This document shows, piece by piece, positions 9,581 through 18,832 of a DNA stretch of 64,000 nt (within the stretch, counting starts at the first letter, position 1; every line of letters starts with the position of its first letter). A program made the position numbers and the translations under genes. The notes beneath the pieces are model-generated. The model was not told the DNA's origin, did not search any database, and was given only the letters and a program-made list of their open reading frames with translations. Origin of the DNA: Roseovarius marisflavi (GTDB lineage Bacteria > Pseudomonadota > Alphaproteobacteria > Rhodobacterales > Rhodobacteraceae); the NCBI RefSeq assembly GCF_900142625.1, contig NZ_FRBN01000015.1:1-64000 (forward strand). Direction: 5' to 3'.

Positions 9581-10906
9581 TTAGTTCTGCAAGGGCGACC
9601 ACGACGGATCACTTGCCCCGGTCGTGGTCTGCACCTGCTTGAGATTGCGCCCGGTGATATCCACCGAATAGAGGCTGGCCTGCCCCTGCGCGCCCTGGGT
9701 TTCACGGGTGAACATGATCACCCGGCCATTCGGGGCCCATGTCGGGCCCTCGTCCAGAAACGACGCCGTCAACAGGCGCTCTTCGCTGCCATCGGTGCGC
9801 ATCACCCCGATATGAAAGCGGCCCTTGGATTGCTTGGTGAACGCAATGAGATCACCGCGCGGCGACCAGACCGGCGTGCCATAGCGCCCCTGACCAAAGC
9901 TGATCCGGCGCGCCTCGCCGCCATTGGCCGACATCACGTAAAGCTGCGGCGTGCCCGAGCGGTCACTTTCAAACACGATCTGGCTTCCATTGGGGCTAAA
10001 GCTTGGGGCGGTTTCAATCGACGGCGCATCGGTCAGCCGCGCGCTTGCGCCGCTGTTGATGTCCATCTTGAAAATATCGCTATTGCCGTTCTGCGTCAGC
10101 GAATAGACCACCATGCGCCCATCGGGGCCAAAGCGCGGCGCAAAGCTCATCGTGCCGACCTGAGTTTCAAGCGCGCGACGCCCGACGCTGGCCACGTCGA
10201 GAACATAGATGCGCGGAAATCCGGTTTCATAGCTGGTGTAAAGCACCCGGTCGCCGGTGGGCGAAAACCGCGGCGCCAGAACGATGCTTGAACTGTCGGT
10301 AAGATAGCTCACGTTGGCACCGTCATAATCCATGATCGCCAGACGCTTGGCGCGCTTGTCCTTGGGGCCGCTTTCGCCGACAAACACCACGCGGCTATCG
10401 AAATACCCGCCCTCGCCGGTGATCCGGGTGTACACCTGATCGGCAACCTTATGGGCCATCCGCCGCCAGCCTTCCTGCGTGCCGACAAGCTGCAAACCGT
10501 TGCCAAGTTCCTGCCCCGAAAAGACATCGTAAATCCGGAACCGCACCACAAGCTTGCCGACATTGTCGACACTCACCGCGCCGGTGATCAGCGCCTGCGC
10601 ATTGATCGCCTTCCAGTCGGCATATTGCACCGGGCTTTCAAAGCTGGTGATCCGGCTGATATGCGCTTCGCCGGGAATTTCACGAAACAGCCCGGTCCCG
10701 CTCAAATCCGAGGCAATGACCCGCGCGATCCGGCGGCCAAAATCCGCACCTGCGCTATTGTCGGACACGAAATCAGGCACCGCATAGGGCAGCGGCTCGA
10801 TCACCCCTTCGGTGATCTCGATCCGAAGGGGGCCATTGCTCTGCGCCACTGCAGGTAGGGCCCAAAGCGACAGGGCCATCAGGAGGGTCACTAACATACG
10901 CATCAT
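9581..10906 (-). CDS. tolB: Tol-Pal system beta-propeller protein TolB
   Basis: TolB is a periplasmic protein that shuttles between TolA and Pal. The 441-aa product has a signal peptide ending ALPAVAQ, then the TolB N-terminal domain (about 25-160). A six-bladed propeller follows, with repeated blade motifs such as [31 protein letters not shown] and [14 protein letters not shown]. Its ATG overlaps the tolA stop (ATGA), which indicates coupled translation. Confidence 0.97.
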   Translation of the reverse strand: MMRMLVTLLMALSLWALPAVAQSNGPLRIEITEGVIEPLPYAVPDFVSDNSAGADFGRRIARVIASDLSGTGLFREIPGEAHISRITSFESPVQYADWKAINAQALITGAVSVDNVGKLVVRFRIYDVFSGQELGNGLQLVGTQEGWRRMAHKVADQVYTRITGEGGYFDSRVVFVGESGPKDKRAKRLAIMDYDGANVSYLTDSSSIVLAPRFSPTGDRVLYTSYETGFPRIYVLDVASVGRRALETQVGTMSFAPRFGPDGRMVVYSLTQNGNSDIFKMDINSGASARLTDAPSIETAPSFSPNGSQIVFESDRSGTPQLYVMSANGGEARRISFGQGRYGTPVWSPRGDLIAFTKQSKGRFHIGVMRTDGSEERLLTASFLDEGPTWAPNGRVIMFTRETQGAQGQASLYSVDITGRNLKQVQTTTGASDPSWSPLQN

Positions 10907-12021
10907 TTGATCCTCATTTTCTCCGGATTAAATGTCATTTCTATATCACGCCAGCTGTCGTACTTCTCAACCGGAAGGCTGAATCCGCGCGCGCCACAGC
11001 GGATGATCGCCCGGCGCGCCGCCTCGAACGCCTGTTTTGCCGCCGTGTCGCCGCCGCCCGACGCGCTCAGCATACGGATCGAACGGCTATTCGGTTTGCC
11101 ATCCTCGCCCATGCTGACCGCGACCACAACCGTCGTGCGCAGGGCGTCCGAACTCAGGCTGCCAACGTTCCAGCATTGCTGAACCGCGACGCGCAAGGCG
11201 TCCTTTTCGCCAGAGGTCAGCGGCGGCCCGCTTGGGTGATCACGGCTTTCCTGTCCGCCTCCAAGCGCCGCCGCAAGCGCATCGTTGACCGCCGCCTTAT
11301 CGGTAGCGGGTGTCTTGGCGGCGGGTTTGGGCGCAGGTTTCGGCGCCTCCTGGGCCACTTCGGTGGCACGCGCAGGCCGCGCCTTGGGGCGCATCGACAC
11401 CGACGGCGCCGCCTGCTCAAACTTTTCGGCCTCTGTCACGATCTCGGTCGCGGCCTCTTCGGGCGCGGTGGCCTCGGCGGGTTTCTCGACCACCTCGGCG
11501 CCCTGATCGGGGGCAACTTCGGGGCTGGCCACATCGTCAATCTTCGCGTCCGGCTCGGGTCGGGCCACGGCCTCGGGGGCGACACGGGGGGCAGGACGCG
11601 GTTGCAGGCGCGGCGAGACCTCCGGCACCAGGGCCGCCACATCCTCTTGCGGCACCTCAAGCACCGGCGGCTCGTCCGCCACATCAGCAGGGGTTGGCGG
11701 CGTCATCTGCGACACATCTGGCGCGGCGTCGGGCGGCGGGGTATCGCTTGCCTCGGGCTGGGTCACCTCGGGGGCGGCATCGGCCTCTGACGACAGGTTC
11801 GGCGCAAGATCGCCCGGCGCAGGCGGCTCTGGCGTGTCAACGCTGGCCACGGCCTCGGGGGCGCTTTGGCGGGCCATAAGGGCGGCATAGTCTTCGGTTG
11901 AAATGGCAGTGACTTCCGTCACCTCGAACGGCAACGGATCGGATCGGAAAACACCACCGATCAGGGCCCAGCCGATCAATGCCAGATGGCCCACCCCAGA
12001 TATGATCTGACCGGTATTCAC
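10903..12021 (-). CDS. tolA: Cell-envelope protein TolA
   Basis: TolA spans the periplasm and links the TolQR motor to TolB/Pal. The 372-aa protein begins with one inner-membrane helix ([20 protein letters not shown]). Next is a long low-complexity region of Pro, Ala, Glu and Val (about 50-250) with PAPRVAPEA- and [13 protein letters not shown] repeats. It ends in a TonB/TolA-like C-terminal domain ([30 protein letters not shown]). It is more proline-rich and less helical than the E. coli protein, as is common in alphaproteobacteria. Confidence 0.9.
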   Translation of the reverse strand: MNTGQIISGVGHLALIGWALIGGVFRSDPLPFEVTEVTAISTEDYAALMARQSAPEAVASVDTPEPPAPGDLAPNLSSEADAAPEVTQPEASDTPPPDAAPDVSQMTPPTPADVADEPPVLEVPQEDVAALVPEVSPRLQPRPAPRVAPEAVARPEPDAKIDDVASPEVAPDQGAEVVEKPAEATAPEEAATEIVTEAEKFEQAAPSVSMRPKARPARATEVAQEAPKPAPKPAAKTPATDKAAVNDALAAALGGGQESRDHPSGPPLTSGEKDALRVAVQQCWNVGSLSSDALRTTVVVAVSMGEDGKPNSRSIRMLSASGGGDTAAKQAFEAARRAIIRCGARGFSLPVEKYDSWRDIEMTFNPEKMRIK

Positions 12022-12032
12022 CAGATGCGCCC

Positions 12033-12506
12033 CTAGCCGCCCTGCCCGTCAAGAGCAGGGCCACCGGTATCTGTCACCAGACCGATATTGCCAAATCCAC
12101 CCCGGTTCAGCGCGCCCATCACCTGCATCACCTGCGCATAGGGCACCGCCCCATCGGCGCGCAGGTAAACCCGCGTGCTGTCGCGCTCTGTTGCAATCGC
12201 GCGCAGCCGCGCCACAAGATCCTCGCGCGCCACCTCGGTGGTCTGGATCATGATGATGCCCTCGGCGGTGATCGTCACACTCAGCGGCTCTTCTTCCTCA
12301 CCCGGAAGCGCATTGGCCGCCGTTTTCGGCAATTCCACCGGCACGCCCACGGTCATGAGCGGCGCCGCCACCATGAAGATGATCAGCAGCACCAGCATCA
12401 CATCGACAAAGGGCGTGACGTTGATTTCCGCCATCGGGCGCGACCGGCCCCGGCCCCGCCTGCGCCGCCCCGTATCGCCGGATTTCTGAACGACACCCGC
12501 GCCCAT
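12033..12506 (-). CDS. tolR: TolR (ExbD/TolR family)
   Basis: TolR is part of the TolQR proton channel that energises TolA. The 157-aa product has a basic cytoplasmic start (RRRRGRGRSRP). The signature MAEINVTPFVDVMLVLLIIFMV contains the proton-pathway aspartate. A periplasmic domain with YAQVMQVMGALNRGGFGNIGLVTD follows. Only 3 bp separate it from tolQ. Confidence 0.95.
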   Translation of the reverse strand: MGAGVVQKSGDTGRRRRGRGRSRPMAEINVTPFVDVMLVLLIIFMVAAPLMTVGVPVELPKTAANALPGEEEEPLSVTITAEGIIMIQTTEVAREDLVARLRAIATERDSTRVYLRADGAVPYAQVMQVMGALNRGGFGNIGLVTDTGGPALDGQGG

Positions 12507-12509
12507 GAC

Positions 12510-13205
12510 CTAGCTGTCCAACTGACGGCTGAGAATGGTGGCAAACTCGTCGGCAAAGGCCTCATAGCCCGCGACGATGCGATCACTGTCCGCACTCAGC
12601 TTGTTATAGAAAATAACCGCCGGAATCGCCGCCAACAGCCCCAGACCCGTCGCCAAAAGCGCCTCGGCAATGCCCGGCGCGACCACGGCAAGGTTGGTGT
12701 TCTGCTGCTCCGCGATGTTGATGAAGGCATGCATGATGCCCCAGACCGTGCCGAACAGCCCGATAAACGGCGCGGTCGAGCCGACCGTCGCCAGCACCTG
12801 CAAACCGCCCTGCAAGCCTTCGGCCTCTTTGACAATCGCGACGTCCATGCTGCGATCAATCCGCGCCGTCGCCCCGGCGATCAACCCACCGTCATTGCGG
12901 TGACTGCGCCGCCATTCCATCATCCCGGCGGCAAAGATGCGCTCCGACTGACCGGCTGGTTCGGCGCCGATTTCGTCAAACAACGTGTCCAGCGGCTCGC
13001 CGGACCAGAACCGGCGGTCAAAAACCTCGGCCTCAAGGCGGGCCTTGCGATAGGTGATGATCTTCTGAACGATGATCGACCAGGACCAGAACGAGGCCAC
13101 GACCAGCATCAACATCACAAGTTTTACGATAAGGGTTGCGCGTGCGAATAGCGCCCACATGGAGAAATCCATCTCCTGTGCCAATGCCAGGGTTTCTGCT
13201 TCCAT
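12510..13205 (-). CDS. tolQ: TolQ (MotA/TolQ/ExbB proton channel)
   Basis: The 231-aa protein forms the stator channel with TolR. TM1 lies near residues 15-38 (LIVKLVMLMLVVASFWSWS). The conserved channel region starts TVGSTAPFIGLFGTVWGIMHAFINIA, and TM3 contains ALLATGLGLLAAIPAVIFYN. The ATG at 13205 gives MEAETLALAQEMDFSMWALF, the family's usual opening. The reading frame extends to 13301 but that extension is unlike TolQ. It opens the tol operon after ybgC. Confidence 0.95.
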   Translation of the reverse strand: MEAETLALAQEMDFSMWALFARATLIVKLVMLMLVVASFWSWSIIVQKIITYRKARLEAEVFDRRFWSGEPLDTLFDEIGAEPAGQSERIFAAGMMEWRRSHRNDGGLIAGATARIDRSMDVAIVKEAEGLQGGLQVLATVGSTAPFIGLFGTVWGIMHAFINIAEQQNTNLAVVAPGIAEALLATGLGLLAAIPAVIFYNKLSADSDRIVAGYEAFADEFATILSRQLDS

Positions 13206-13318
13206 CTGCCTGCTCTTTATGGGTTGGCCAATTTTTTCGGCCCTTTTGCGGGGCAAACTATCCGAATTCCAGAGGGAAAGCCAACACATCCGCGTCATCA
13301 ATGCGGGTTTCGGCCCGC

Positions 13319-13708
13319 TTAATGCAGGATCAGGCGGATATTTGCCGGTAGACGTGCGGGCTGTCCTGCCTCATTGAGGCAAACAACCGTCACCACCGCC
13401 TGAAAAAGCAGCTCCTCACCGCGCACCACCCTCTGTTCCATCACCAGCCGTGCGCCGGTGACGGCCGTGGTCCGGGTCTCGACCTCAAGCTGGTCTTCGA
13501 ATTTCGCAGGCCCCAGATACTCCGCCTCGACCCGGCGCACGGCAAAGATCATGCCGTCGCGCTCGCGCATCGCATTCTGATCAATGCCCATCTCGCGCAC
13601 CCAGGCACTGCGCGCGCGTTCGATAAATTTAAGATAATTGGCATGATAGACGATCCCGCCCATGTCGGTATCTTCATAATAGACACGGATCGCAAATCGA
13701 TGGGTCAT
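13319..13708 (-). CDS. ybgC: Acyl-CoA thioester hydrolase YbgC (tol-pal associated)
   Basis: This hot-dog-fold thioesterase hydrolyses short acyl-CoA or acyl-ACP and heads the tol-pal operon in most proteobacteria. The 129-aa product contains the catalytic segment YYEDTDMGGIVYHANYLKFIERARS, with the active-site Asp in DTDMGG. Start ATG 13708 gives MTHRFAIRVYYED. The frame could begin further upstream, but that extension has no family resemblance. Confidence 0.93.
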   Translation of the reverse strand: MTHRFAIRVYYEDTDMGGIVYHANYLKFIERARSAWVREMGIDQNAMRERDGMIFAVRRVEAEYLGPAKFEDQLEVETRTTAVTGARLVMEQRVVRGEELLFQAVVTVVCLNEAGQPARLPANIRLILH

Positions 13709-13786
13709 GAAAACGCTGCCTTGCTGAAATCTGCCCAAATCCTAGGCCGCCAAAGCCCCCTTCGCAAGCCTCGGGCATTCCCCCTG

Positions 13787-13808
13787 CTTCTTCTTGGCAT
13801 AAATACTC
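13787..13808. repeat. Dispersed intergenic repeat, copy 2
   Basis: Copy of the 22-nt CTTCTTCTT...AAATACTC element upstream of ybgC. It differs from copy 1 (4061-4082) at a single position, T for A. Confidence 0.7.
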
Positions 13809-13825
13809 AATCAACGGCGACTTGC

Positions 13826-13855
13826 GCGCGCCCGATCCGGAGAGACCGGGCGCGC
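13826..13855 (-). terminator. Hairpin after the flavin monooxygenase
   Basis: GC-rich 9-bp arms GCGCGCCCG/CGGGCGCGC (13826-13834, 13847-13855) begin 11 bp past the monooxygenase stop. On the minus strand only a weak T-run follows, so termination efficiency is uncertain. Confidence 0.5.
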
Positions 13856-13865
13856 ATTCGGAGTA

Positions 13866-15665
13866 TCAGCTCAGATGGTGCACCGGCTGCAACCCGTAAA
13901 CCGGGGTGGGGATGCCTTCCATCCTTGCCTTGATTTGCAGCGACAGGAACTGCGAGTAGTGGCGCGACTGGTGCAGGTTGCCACCGTGCATCCAGAGGGC
14001 AGGCACCTGCGTCGGTTTCCACATGTTGCGCTGTTCGCCTTCCCACGGACCGGGATCCTTGGTGGTGTCAGAGCCAAGGCCCCAGCACTTGCCCAGCTTA
14101 TCCGCCGTCTCCTGTCCCATCAGATCCGCGACCCAGCCGTTCATCGAGTTGTAGCCCGTGGCATAGACCACCAGATCGGCCTCCAGATGAGTGCCATCGT
14201 CGAGGATCACGCCGGTCTCGTCCAGTTCCTTGACCTGTCCACGCTTCAGCTTGACCTTGCCGTCAATGATCAGCTGGCTGGCACCCACGTCGATGTAATA
14301 CCCCGACCCGCGCCGCAGGTACTTCATGAACAGGCCCGACCCGTCATCGCCCCAGTCCAGCCAGAAGCCCGCCTTTTCCAGCCCGTCGTAGAACTCCTTG
14401 TCGCGCTCCTTCATCGCCTCATAGGCCGGGATCTGGAACTCGTGCAGGATGCGATAGGGCAGCGAGGCAAAGATCAGATCGGCTTTTTCGGTCGTCACCC
14501 CGTTGCGCACCGCCTCTTCGGAATAGAGCGCGCCAAGGCCGATCTCCATCAGCGAATCCGAGCGCACGATATGGGTCGAGGACCGCTGGATCATGGTCAC
14601 GTCGGCGTCATGTTCCCAAAGCGCGGCACAGATGTCATGCGCCGAGTTGTTGGAGCCGACGACAACCACCTTCTTGCCGGACCACTGATCGGGGCCCGCA
14701 TGTTTCGACGAATGCTGTTGCGCCCCCTTGAAGCAGTCCATGCCGGGAAAGTCGGGCATCCGCTTTTTGCCGGACATGCCGGTCGCCATGACCAGCTGTT
14801 TGGGCCGCAGGACGACCTCTTCACCATCGCGATCCACCACGACGGTCCATTCTTTGGTTTTCTCGTCGAAACTGGCGGATTTGGCGGTGGTGCGCGTCCA
14901 GTAGTTAAGCTCCATCACCTTGGTGTACATCTCAAGCCAGTCGCCGATCTTGTCCTTGGGCGCGAAGACCGGCCAATTTTCGGGGAACTTGATATAGGGC
15001 AGATGGTCGTACCAGACCGGGTCATGCAGGCAGAGCGACTTGTAGCGCTTGCGCCAGCTGTCGCCGGGCCGGTCGTTGCGTTCGACGATGATTGTCGGCA
15101 CGCCGAGCTGGCGCAAACGCGCGCCCATCGCGATGCCACCCTGTCCACCGCCGATGATCAGGCAATAGGGCTGGGTCTCATAGCCCAGCTCCGCCGCCTC
15201 GCGTTCGCGCTCTTCGGCCCAGGTCTCGCGGCCTTTGTCGGCGCCATGCTTTGCCCCCAGCGGGCGGTTGAACCCCGCTGGTTCCTCATGGCCCTTCAGC
15301 TCGACCATGGTGGTCAGCAGGGTCCAGATCCTGCCATCCTTGAGGCGCATCAGGCCGAAACCGCGTGCGACAGCGGTCTCGAACCTGATCCAGGCCGTGA
15401 CAACGCCACCCTCCTCGGTCGGGGTCTCGCCTTCGGCCAGTGCCCAGCCGGCGGGTTTGGTGGTCGCAAGCTGGTGTTTCAGCATGTCCTCGACCTGGTC
15501 CTTGCCCTCGACCGTCTTCAAGTTCCAGGTGAACGTCACAAGATCGCGCCAGTAGCAGTCATCCTGAAACATGTCCCGCGCCCGAGCAATGTCGCCCTGT
15601 TCCAGCGCGGCCCCAAAGTCGTCCAGAAAGGCCTGGGTCTGGTCAGTCAGTGTTGAATCGAGCAT
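13866..15665 (-). CDS. Flavin-containing monooxygenase with N-terminal NTF2-like domain
   Basis: The 599-aa protein starts with an NTF2/SnoaL-like part (about 1-130, FLDDFGAALEQGDIARARDMF then DCYWRDLVTFTWNLKTVEG). A class B flavin monooxygenase follows: FAD-binding IIGGGQGGIAMGARL near residue 173, the FMO-type FKGAQQHSSKH motif, and a second dinucleotide motif VVVVGSNNSAHDICAAL. The late segment DLVVYATGYNSMNGWV is also typical. It probably uses NADPH and O2 to oxygenate a small organic substrate, which is unknown. A strong AGGGAGG ribosome binding site precedes the ATG. It lies directly downstream of an AcoR-like regulator that likely controls it. Confidence 0.85.
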   Translation of the reverse strand: MLDSTLTDQTQAFLDDFGAALEQGDIARARDMFQDDCYWRDLVTFTWNLKTVEGKDQVEDMLKHQLATTKPAGWALAEGETPTEEGGVVTAWIRFETAVARGFGLMRLKDGRIWTLLTTMVELKGHEEPAGFNRPLGAKHGADKGRETWAEEREREAAELGYETQPYCLIIGGGQGGIAMGARLRQLGVPTIIVERNDRPGDSWRKRYKSLCLHDPVWYDHLPYIKFPENWPVFAPKDKIGDWLEMYTKVMELNYWTRTTAKSASFDEKTKEWTVVVDRDGEEVVLRPKQLVMATGMSGKKRMPDFPGMDCFKGAQQHSSKHAGPDQWSGKKVVVVGSNNSAHDICAALWEHDADVTMIQRSSTHIVRSDSLMEIGLGALYSEEAVRNGVTTEKADLIFASLPYRILHEFQIPAYEAMKERDKEFYDGLEKAGFWLDWGDDGSGLFMKYLRRGSGYYIDVGASQLIIDGKVKLKRGQVKELDETGVILDDGTHLEADLVVYATGYNSMNGWVADLMGQETADKLGKCWGLGSDTTKDPGPWEGEQRNMWKPTQVPALWMHGGNLHQSRHYSQFLSLQIKARMEGIPTPVYGLQPVHHLS

Positions 15666-15710
15666 ATGCTCCTCCCTTTATGTTTTCCGAAAGTCCTCCG
15701 AACGCGAGCC

Positions 15711-15726
15711 TGCAAAGCCGAGACCG
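15711..15726 (-). promoter_or_regulatory. Possible sigma-54-type -24/-12 promoter
   Basis: Read on the minus strand the 16 bases have GG and GC exactly 10 nt apart and the half-consensus TTTGCA. This matches the -12 element well, but the -24 element is poor. It lies about 45 bp upstream of the monooxygenase ATG, a sensible distance. The neighbouring regulator lacks the loop that contacts sigma-54, so this may be coincidental. Confidence 0.3.
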
Positions 15727-15783
15727 TTCAGGCAACGGGGTTGCGGGCCTGCGCAAGGCAAATACCTCAAAAACCGCCCGCCT

Positions 15784-15799
15784 TGTTGCGCGCGCAACA
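15784..15799. promoter_or_regulatory. 16-bp perfect palindrome, probable regulator operator
   Basis: TGTTGCGCGCGCAACA reads the same on both strands. Two further half-sites (GCGCAACA and CGCAACA) follow at 15802-15816. Fis-type helix-turn-helix activators of the AcoR kind bind TGTTGC-like dyads. This one lies about 120 bp upstream of the monooxygenase start and just beyond the regulator's own stop, as an upstream activating site would. Confidence 0.55.
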
Positions 15800-15820
15800 G
15801 GTGCGCAACACGCAACAGCT

Positions 15821-17566
15821 TCAGGTCGGCGGGCTCAGGCCGGCCTTGCGGATGCGCCGCAGCACGGTCGAGCGGTTCACCCCCATCCGGCGCGCCGCCT
15901 GCGCCATATTCCAGCCGCAAGCCTTCAGCAACGCCTCAAGGTCGTCGCCTTCCGACGGCTGCGGCGCGGCCTGTTGCGGCGGGGCGGGCAAGTCCGGCAG
16001 GTCGATCACCATACCCTCACAGAGCGCCACGGCAACCTCCAGAACCTGTTCCAGCTCGCGGATATTGCCGGGCCAGGGGCGCGACTTGAGTTCGGCGCGC
16101 GCCGCAGGCGACAGCCGGATGTCTTCGGTGCAGCTCCGCCGCAGCAACCGGTCAATCAGCCAGTCCAGATCGCCGCGATGGCGCAGCGGCGGCAGCGAGA
16201 GGGTGGCGCCCGCCAGGCGAAAGAACAGATCATCGCGCAGCACCTCGGACAAGGCCATTGGCGTGCAACGGCACGAGGCCAGAATTCGCAGGTCAGCCCG
16301 GCGGTCGAGCAGCGTCAAAACGGCGGATTGCGCATCGGTTGACAGGTTTTCGACGCCACGCAGGAACACAGTGCCGGGGCCCACCTCGTCCAGCGCCGCG
16401 ATCATGTCGGACCCGCCGCAGCGCAGCGCGTGAAATCCGCGCCCTCTGGCACAGGCGACATGGATGGCACGAGCCAGCTTTTCCTTGCCGGTGCCGGTCT
16501 CTCCGGTCATCAGCAGCGGCACCTGTGTCGGTGCCAGCCGCGCCGCCTGTGCCAGCAGCCGCTCCAGCGCGGGGTCGGGTCCGGCGAAACTTCCCAATGC
16601 GCCGGGCGGCGCGCTCACATGGCGGCGCAAGGCCGCGGTCATCTGCGGGGTCTGGGGCGCGATGGCATGGCCAAACAGGCCGCGCCCGTCCTTCATCCGC
16701 AACACGCGTTCCTCGGTGGGCCGTCCGCGCATCAGATCCGGCAGATCGTCGATGCGCAGCTCAAGCCAGTCATCAATGCGCGAGCCGATCAGGCGGGCGT
16801 GCCCTTTCGGATCAAGCGTGCGCCGCGCCCCTGACGTGATGCCCACGATCCGCCCCGAGCCGTCCAGCGCCACGGCGGCCTCGGGGTCGACCTCAAGGAA
16901 TTCCGGGCTGGTCGAAAAGCGCAGCACCCAGTCACGCCGGGTCATCGCCATCAGGTTGGCCATTTCGACCCGCCGCGCCGAGGCGGTCACCAGGCTCATG
17001 GCGAGGTTCTGCGTGGATTTCGGCGAGGGCGAGCGCAGCAGCGAGATGTCGAGCACCGCAGACAACTCGCCATGCGTGTCGAATATCGGGGCCGCGGTAC
17101 AGGACAGCGGCATATGCGCCAGGCCGAAATGATCGCTCTGGTGGATGGTGATCGCCTCGTGGGTAACGATGCAGGAGCCGACACCGCAGGTGCCTGCCAG
17201 ATCCTCTGTCCAGTTCGAACCGAGGTAGAGCCCGGCCTGGCGCAGCTGATCCTCAAAGCGCGGATCGCCAAAGAAATCGACGCAGACCCCCTGCGCATTG
17301 GCCAGCAGCAGAACGTAATTCTGGCCAGCGACCTGCCGGAACAAAGCCTGCAGGCCTGATCGCGCCGTGGCAATCAGCCGTTCGGATTGTTCGCGATGCT
17401 CGCGCAGTTCGGTTTCGGTGACGATATGCGCGGGGTCCGGTCGCGAGGGATCCATGCCATAGGTGTCGACGCAGCGCCGCCAACTGTCCGAGACCAGCCG
17501 GTCGCGCCCGGTCTCTACCCCGCGCAGCACACGGTCGATTTCATCCACATGATCAAGGTCAAACAT
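15821..17566 (-). CDS. AcoR-like GAF/AAA+/Fis transcriptional regulator lacking the GAFTGA loop
   Basis: The 581-aa protein has an N-terminal GAF-type sensory region (about 55-205, with GSNWTEDLAGTCGVGSC and HFGLAHMPLSCTAAPIFD). An AAA+ domain with Walker A GETGTGKE near 355-362 follows, and the C-terminal Fis helix-turn-helix is at about 550-575 (MAQAARRMGVNRSTVLRRIRK). The AAA+ domain is shortened. The stretch that normally holds GAFTGA is missing, and Walker B reads TVFLRGVENL where LFLDEI is expected. The arginine-finger region DDLFFRL remains. It may act without sigma-54, or may be an inactive ATPase. ATG 17566 sits 5 nt after GGAGG; a GTG at 17569 is the other choice. It precedes the monooxygenase. 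Confidence 0.85.
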   Translation of the reverse strand: MFDLDHVDEIDRVLRGVETGRDRLVSDSWRRCVDTYGMDPSRPDPAHIVTETELREHREQSERLIATARSGLQALFRQVAGQNYVLLLANAQGVCVDFFGDPRFEDQLRQAGLYLGSNWTEDLAGTCGVGSCIVTHEAITIHQSDHFGLAHMPLSCTAAPIFDTHGELSAVLDISLLRSPSPKSTQNLAMSLVTASARRVEMANLMAMTRRDWVLRFSTSPEFLEVDPEAAVALDGSGRIVGITSGARRTLDPKGHARLIGSRIDDWLELRIDDLPDLMRGRPTEERVLRMKDGRGLFGHAIAPQTPQMTAALRRHVSAPPGALGSFAGPDPALERLLAQAARLAPTQVPLLMTGETGTGKEKLARAIHVACARGRGFHALRCGGSDMIAALDEVGPGTVFLRGVENLSTDAQSAVLTLLDRRADLRILASCRCTPMALSEVLRDDLFFRLAGATLSLPPLRHRGDLDWLIDRLLRRSCTEDIRLSPAARAELKSRPWPGNIRELEQVLEVAVALCEGMVIDLPDLPAPPQQAAPQPSEGDDLEALLKACGWNMAQAARRMGVNRSTVLRRIRKAGLSPPT

Positions 17567-17668
17567 CACGTCCTCCCCCCGGTTGCCCCCGGGCAGGTTA
17601 GCCTATCGCCCTGATCAACGCTATAAGACGTTTGATCGGCGCGCGTCCCGATGCGAGGGATCGGGATT

Positions 17669-18037
17669 TCACACTCTGGTCTGATGCTGATCCTGCAACA
17701 TCAGTTGGCTTATCACGCTGCCTGGAATGGCCTCGGTCGCATAGCTGAAGGTGCCGGATGTCCTGACTTCTTCGGCGGCGCGCATCAGCGCACCCAGGGC
17801 GGCGCGCGCGAAAGAGCCGCCGACGCTGATGCGGCGCACCCCGGCTCCCGACAGCTCGTCTACGGTAAAGGCCTTGCCCTTGAGCCCCATGACCACATTC
17901 ACCGGCTTGTCGACCTCGCGGCAGAGGCTTGTCAGGAGCCGCGCCGACCCTGCATCCCACGGGTTTGGCATGACAAATGCGGTGTCGCGCAAATGAAGCG
18001 CCTTGAAGCGCTCGAATTTCTCTGTCTGTTCCACCAC
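17669..18037 (-). pseudogene. PEP mutase / isocitrate lyase family protein with large internal deletion
   Basis: From a GTG at 18037 with GGAGG 5 nt upstream, the product begins like this family (EKFERFKALHLRDTAFVMPNPWDAGSARLLTSL). At about residue 38-42 it jumps to the family's late segment VDKPVNVVMGLKGKAFTVDELSGAGVRRISVGGSFARAA. Around 130-150 residues, including the metal-binding DxD/ENG region of the barrel, are absent without loss of frame. The remaining 122 aa cannot form a complete TIM barrel, so I call it a remnant. The junction lies near 17910-17925. Confidence 0.75.
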
Positions 18038-18135
18038 GTTCCCCTCCGGATATGGCTCAGCGACGCTAGCACAAACCGACGGCCTGTGGACAATCATCCT
18101 GCGGCAAACCGGATGTGAGGTCGGCGAGATGTGCA

Positions 18136-18768
18136 ATGCGCTTTGCAGAGACTGTGGTTTTGCGGCCCGGCGAGAGATCACGTTTTGCGGAGGGATGGAG
18201 TTTGGTACTACTGTCGCAGGCGGGGCCGGGAGAGGGCTTTGGCGCCTATCAGGAATCCGGCATTGTTATCCCCTGCACCCTCAACGGCGCGCCGGTGAAT
18301 TACACAGCGATGATGTTTCTCAATGACGAACTGCCCATCACCGCCGGGCGCGAGATCTGGGGCTTTCCCAAACGCTGGGGCGAGCCGGAGATGAAGGTCG
18401 AAAAAGACACTCTGACCGGGACGCTGAATTATACCGGTCAGCGGGTCGCGATGGGCACGATGGTCTATAAGCACGACACCGCCTGCGACACGCCGCAGGA
18501 CTGTGCCAAGAAGCTTGCCAAAACGGCCGTCAACCTCAAGATCATCCCCTGCGTGACCGGCAAGCCGCGGATCGCAGAGCTGGTGTCTTTCGCGATGACC
18601 GACATCACCGTCAAAGGCTTTTGGCGCGGGCCGGCACGGCTTCACCTTGTCCCGCATGTGAATGCGCCGGTGGCCGACCTGCCTGTGCGCCGCGTGATCG
18701 AAGGCCAGCATATCATTGCCGATCTCACCCTGCCCTATGGCCGGGTGGCGCGTGACTATCTGGCCTGA
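18136..18768 (+). pseudogene. Acetoacetate decarboxylase, N-terminally truncated
   Basis: From about residue 35 the product matches alphaproteobacterial acetoacetate decarboxylases: GFGAYQESGIVIPCTLNGAPVNYTAMMFL, then REIWGFPKRWGEPEM with the presumed Schiff-base lysine. The closing segment is GPARLHLVPHVNAPVADLPVRRV. Family members are about 245-260 aa. Here the N-terminal 60-70 residues are replaced by an unrelated stretch (RFAETVVLRPGERSRFAEG). The start is uncertain: ATG 18136 or GTG 18115. It may still be expressed, but lacks part of the barrel. It faces the deleted PEP-mutase remnant. Confidence 0.65.
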
Positions 18769-18832
18769 TATCCTCGGGGGCGTGATATGCGCCCTTTTGA
18801 CGGCCCCCTTTTGAATTCAGGACATTGAACAG

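Noticed and set aside
13875..15656. 593-codon plus-strand frame opposite the flavin monooxygenase
   Set aside because: It is the antisense shadow of a well-supported gene with high GC3. The translation is His/Arg/Gln-rich with no domain.
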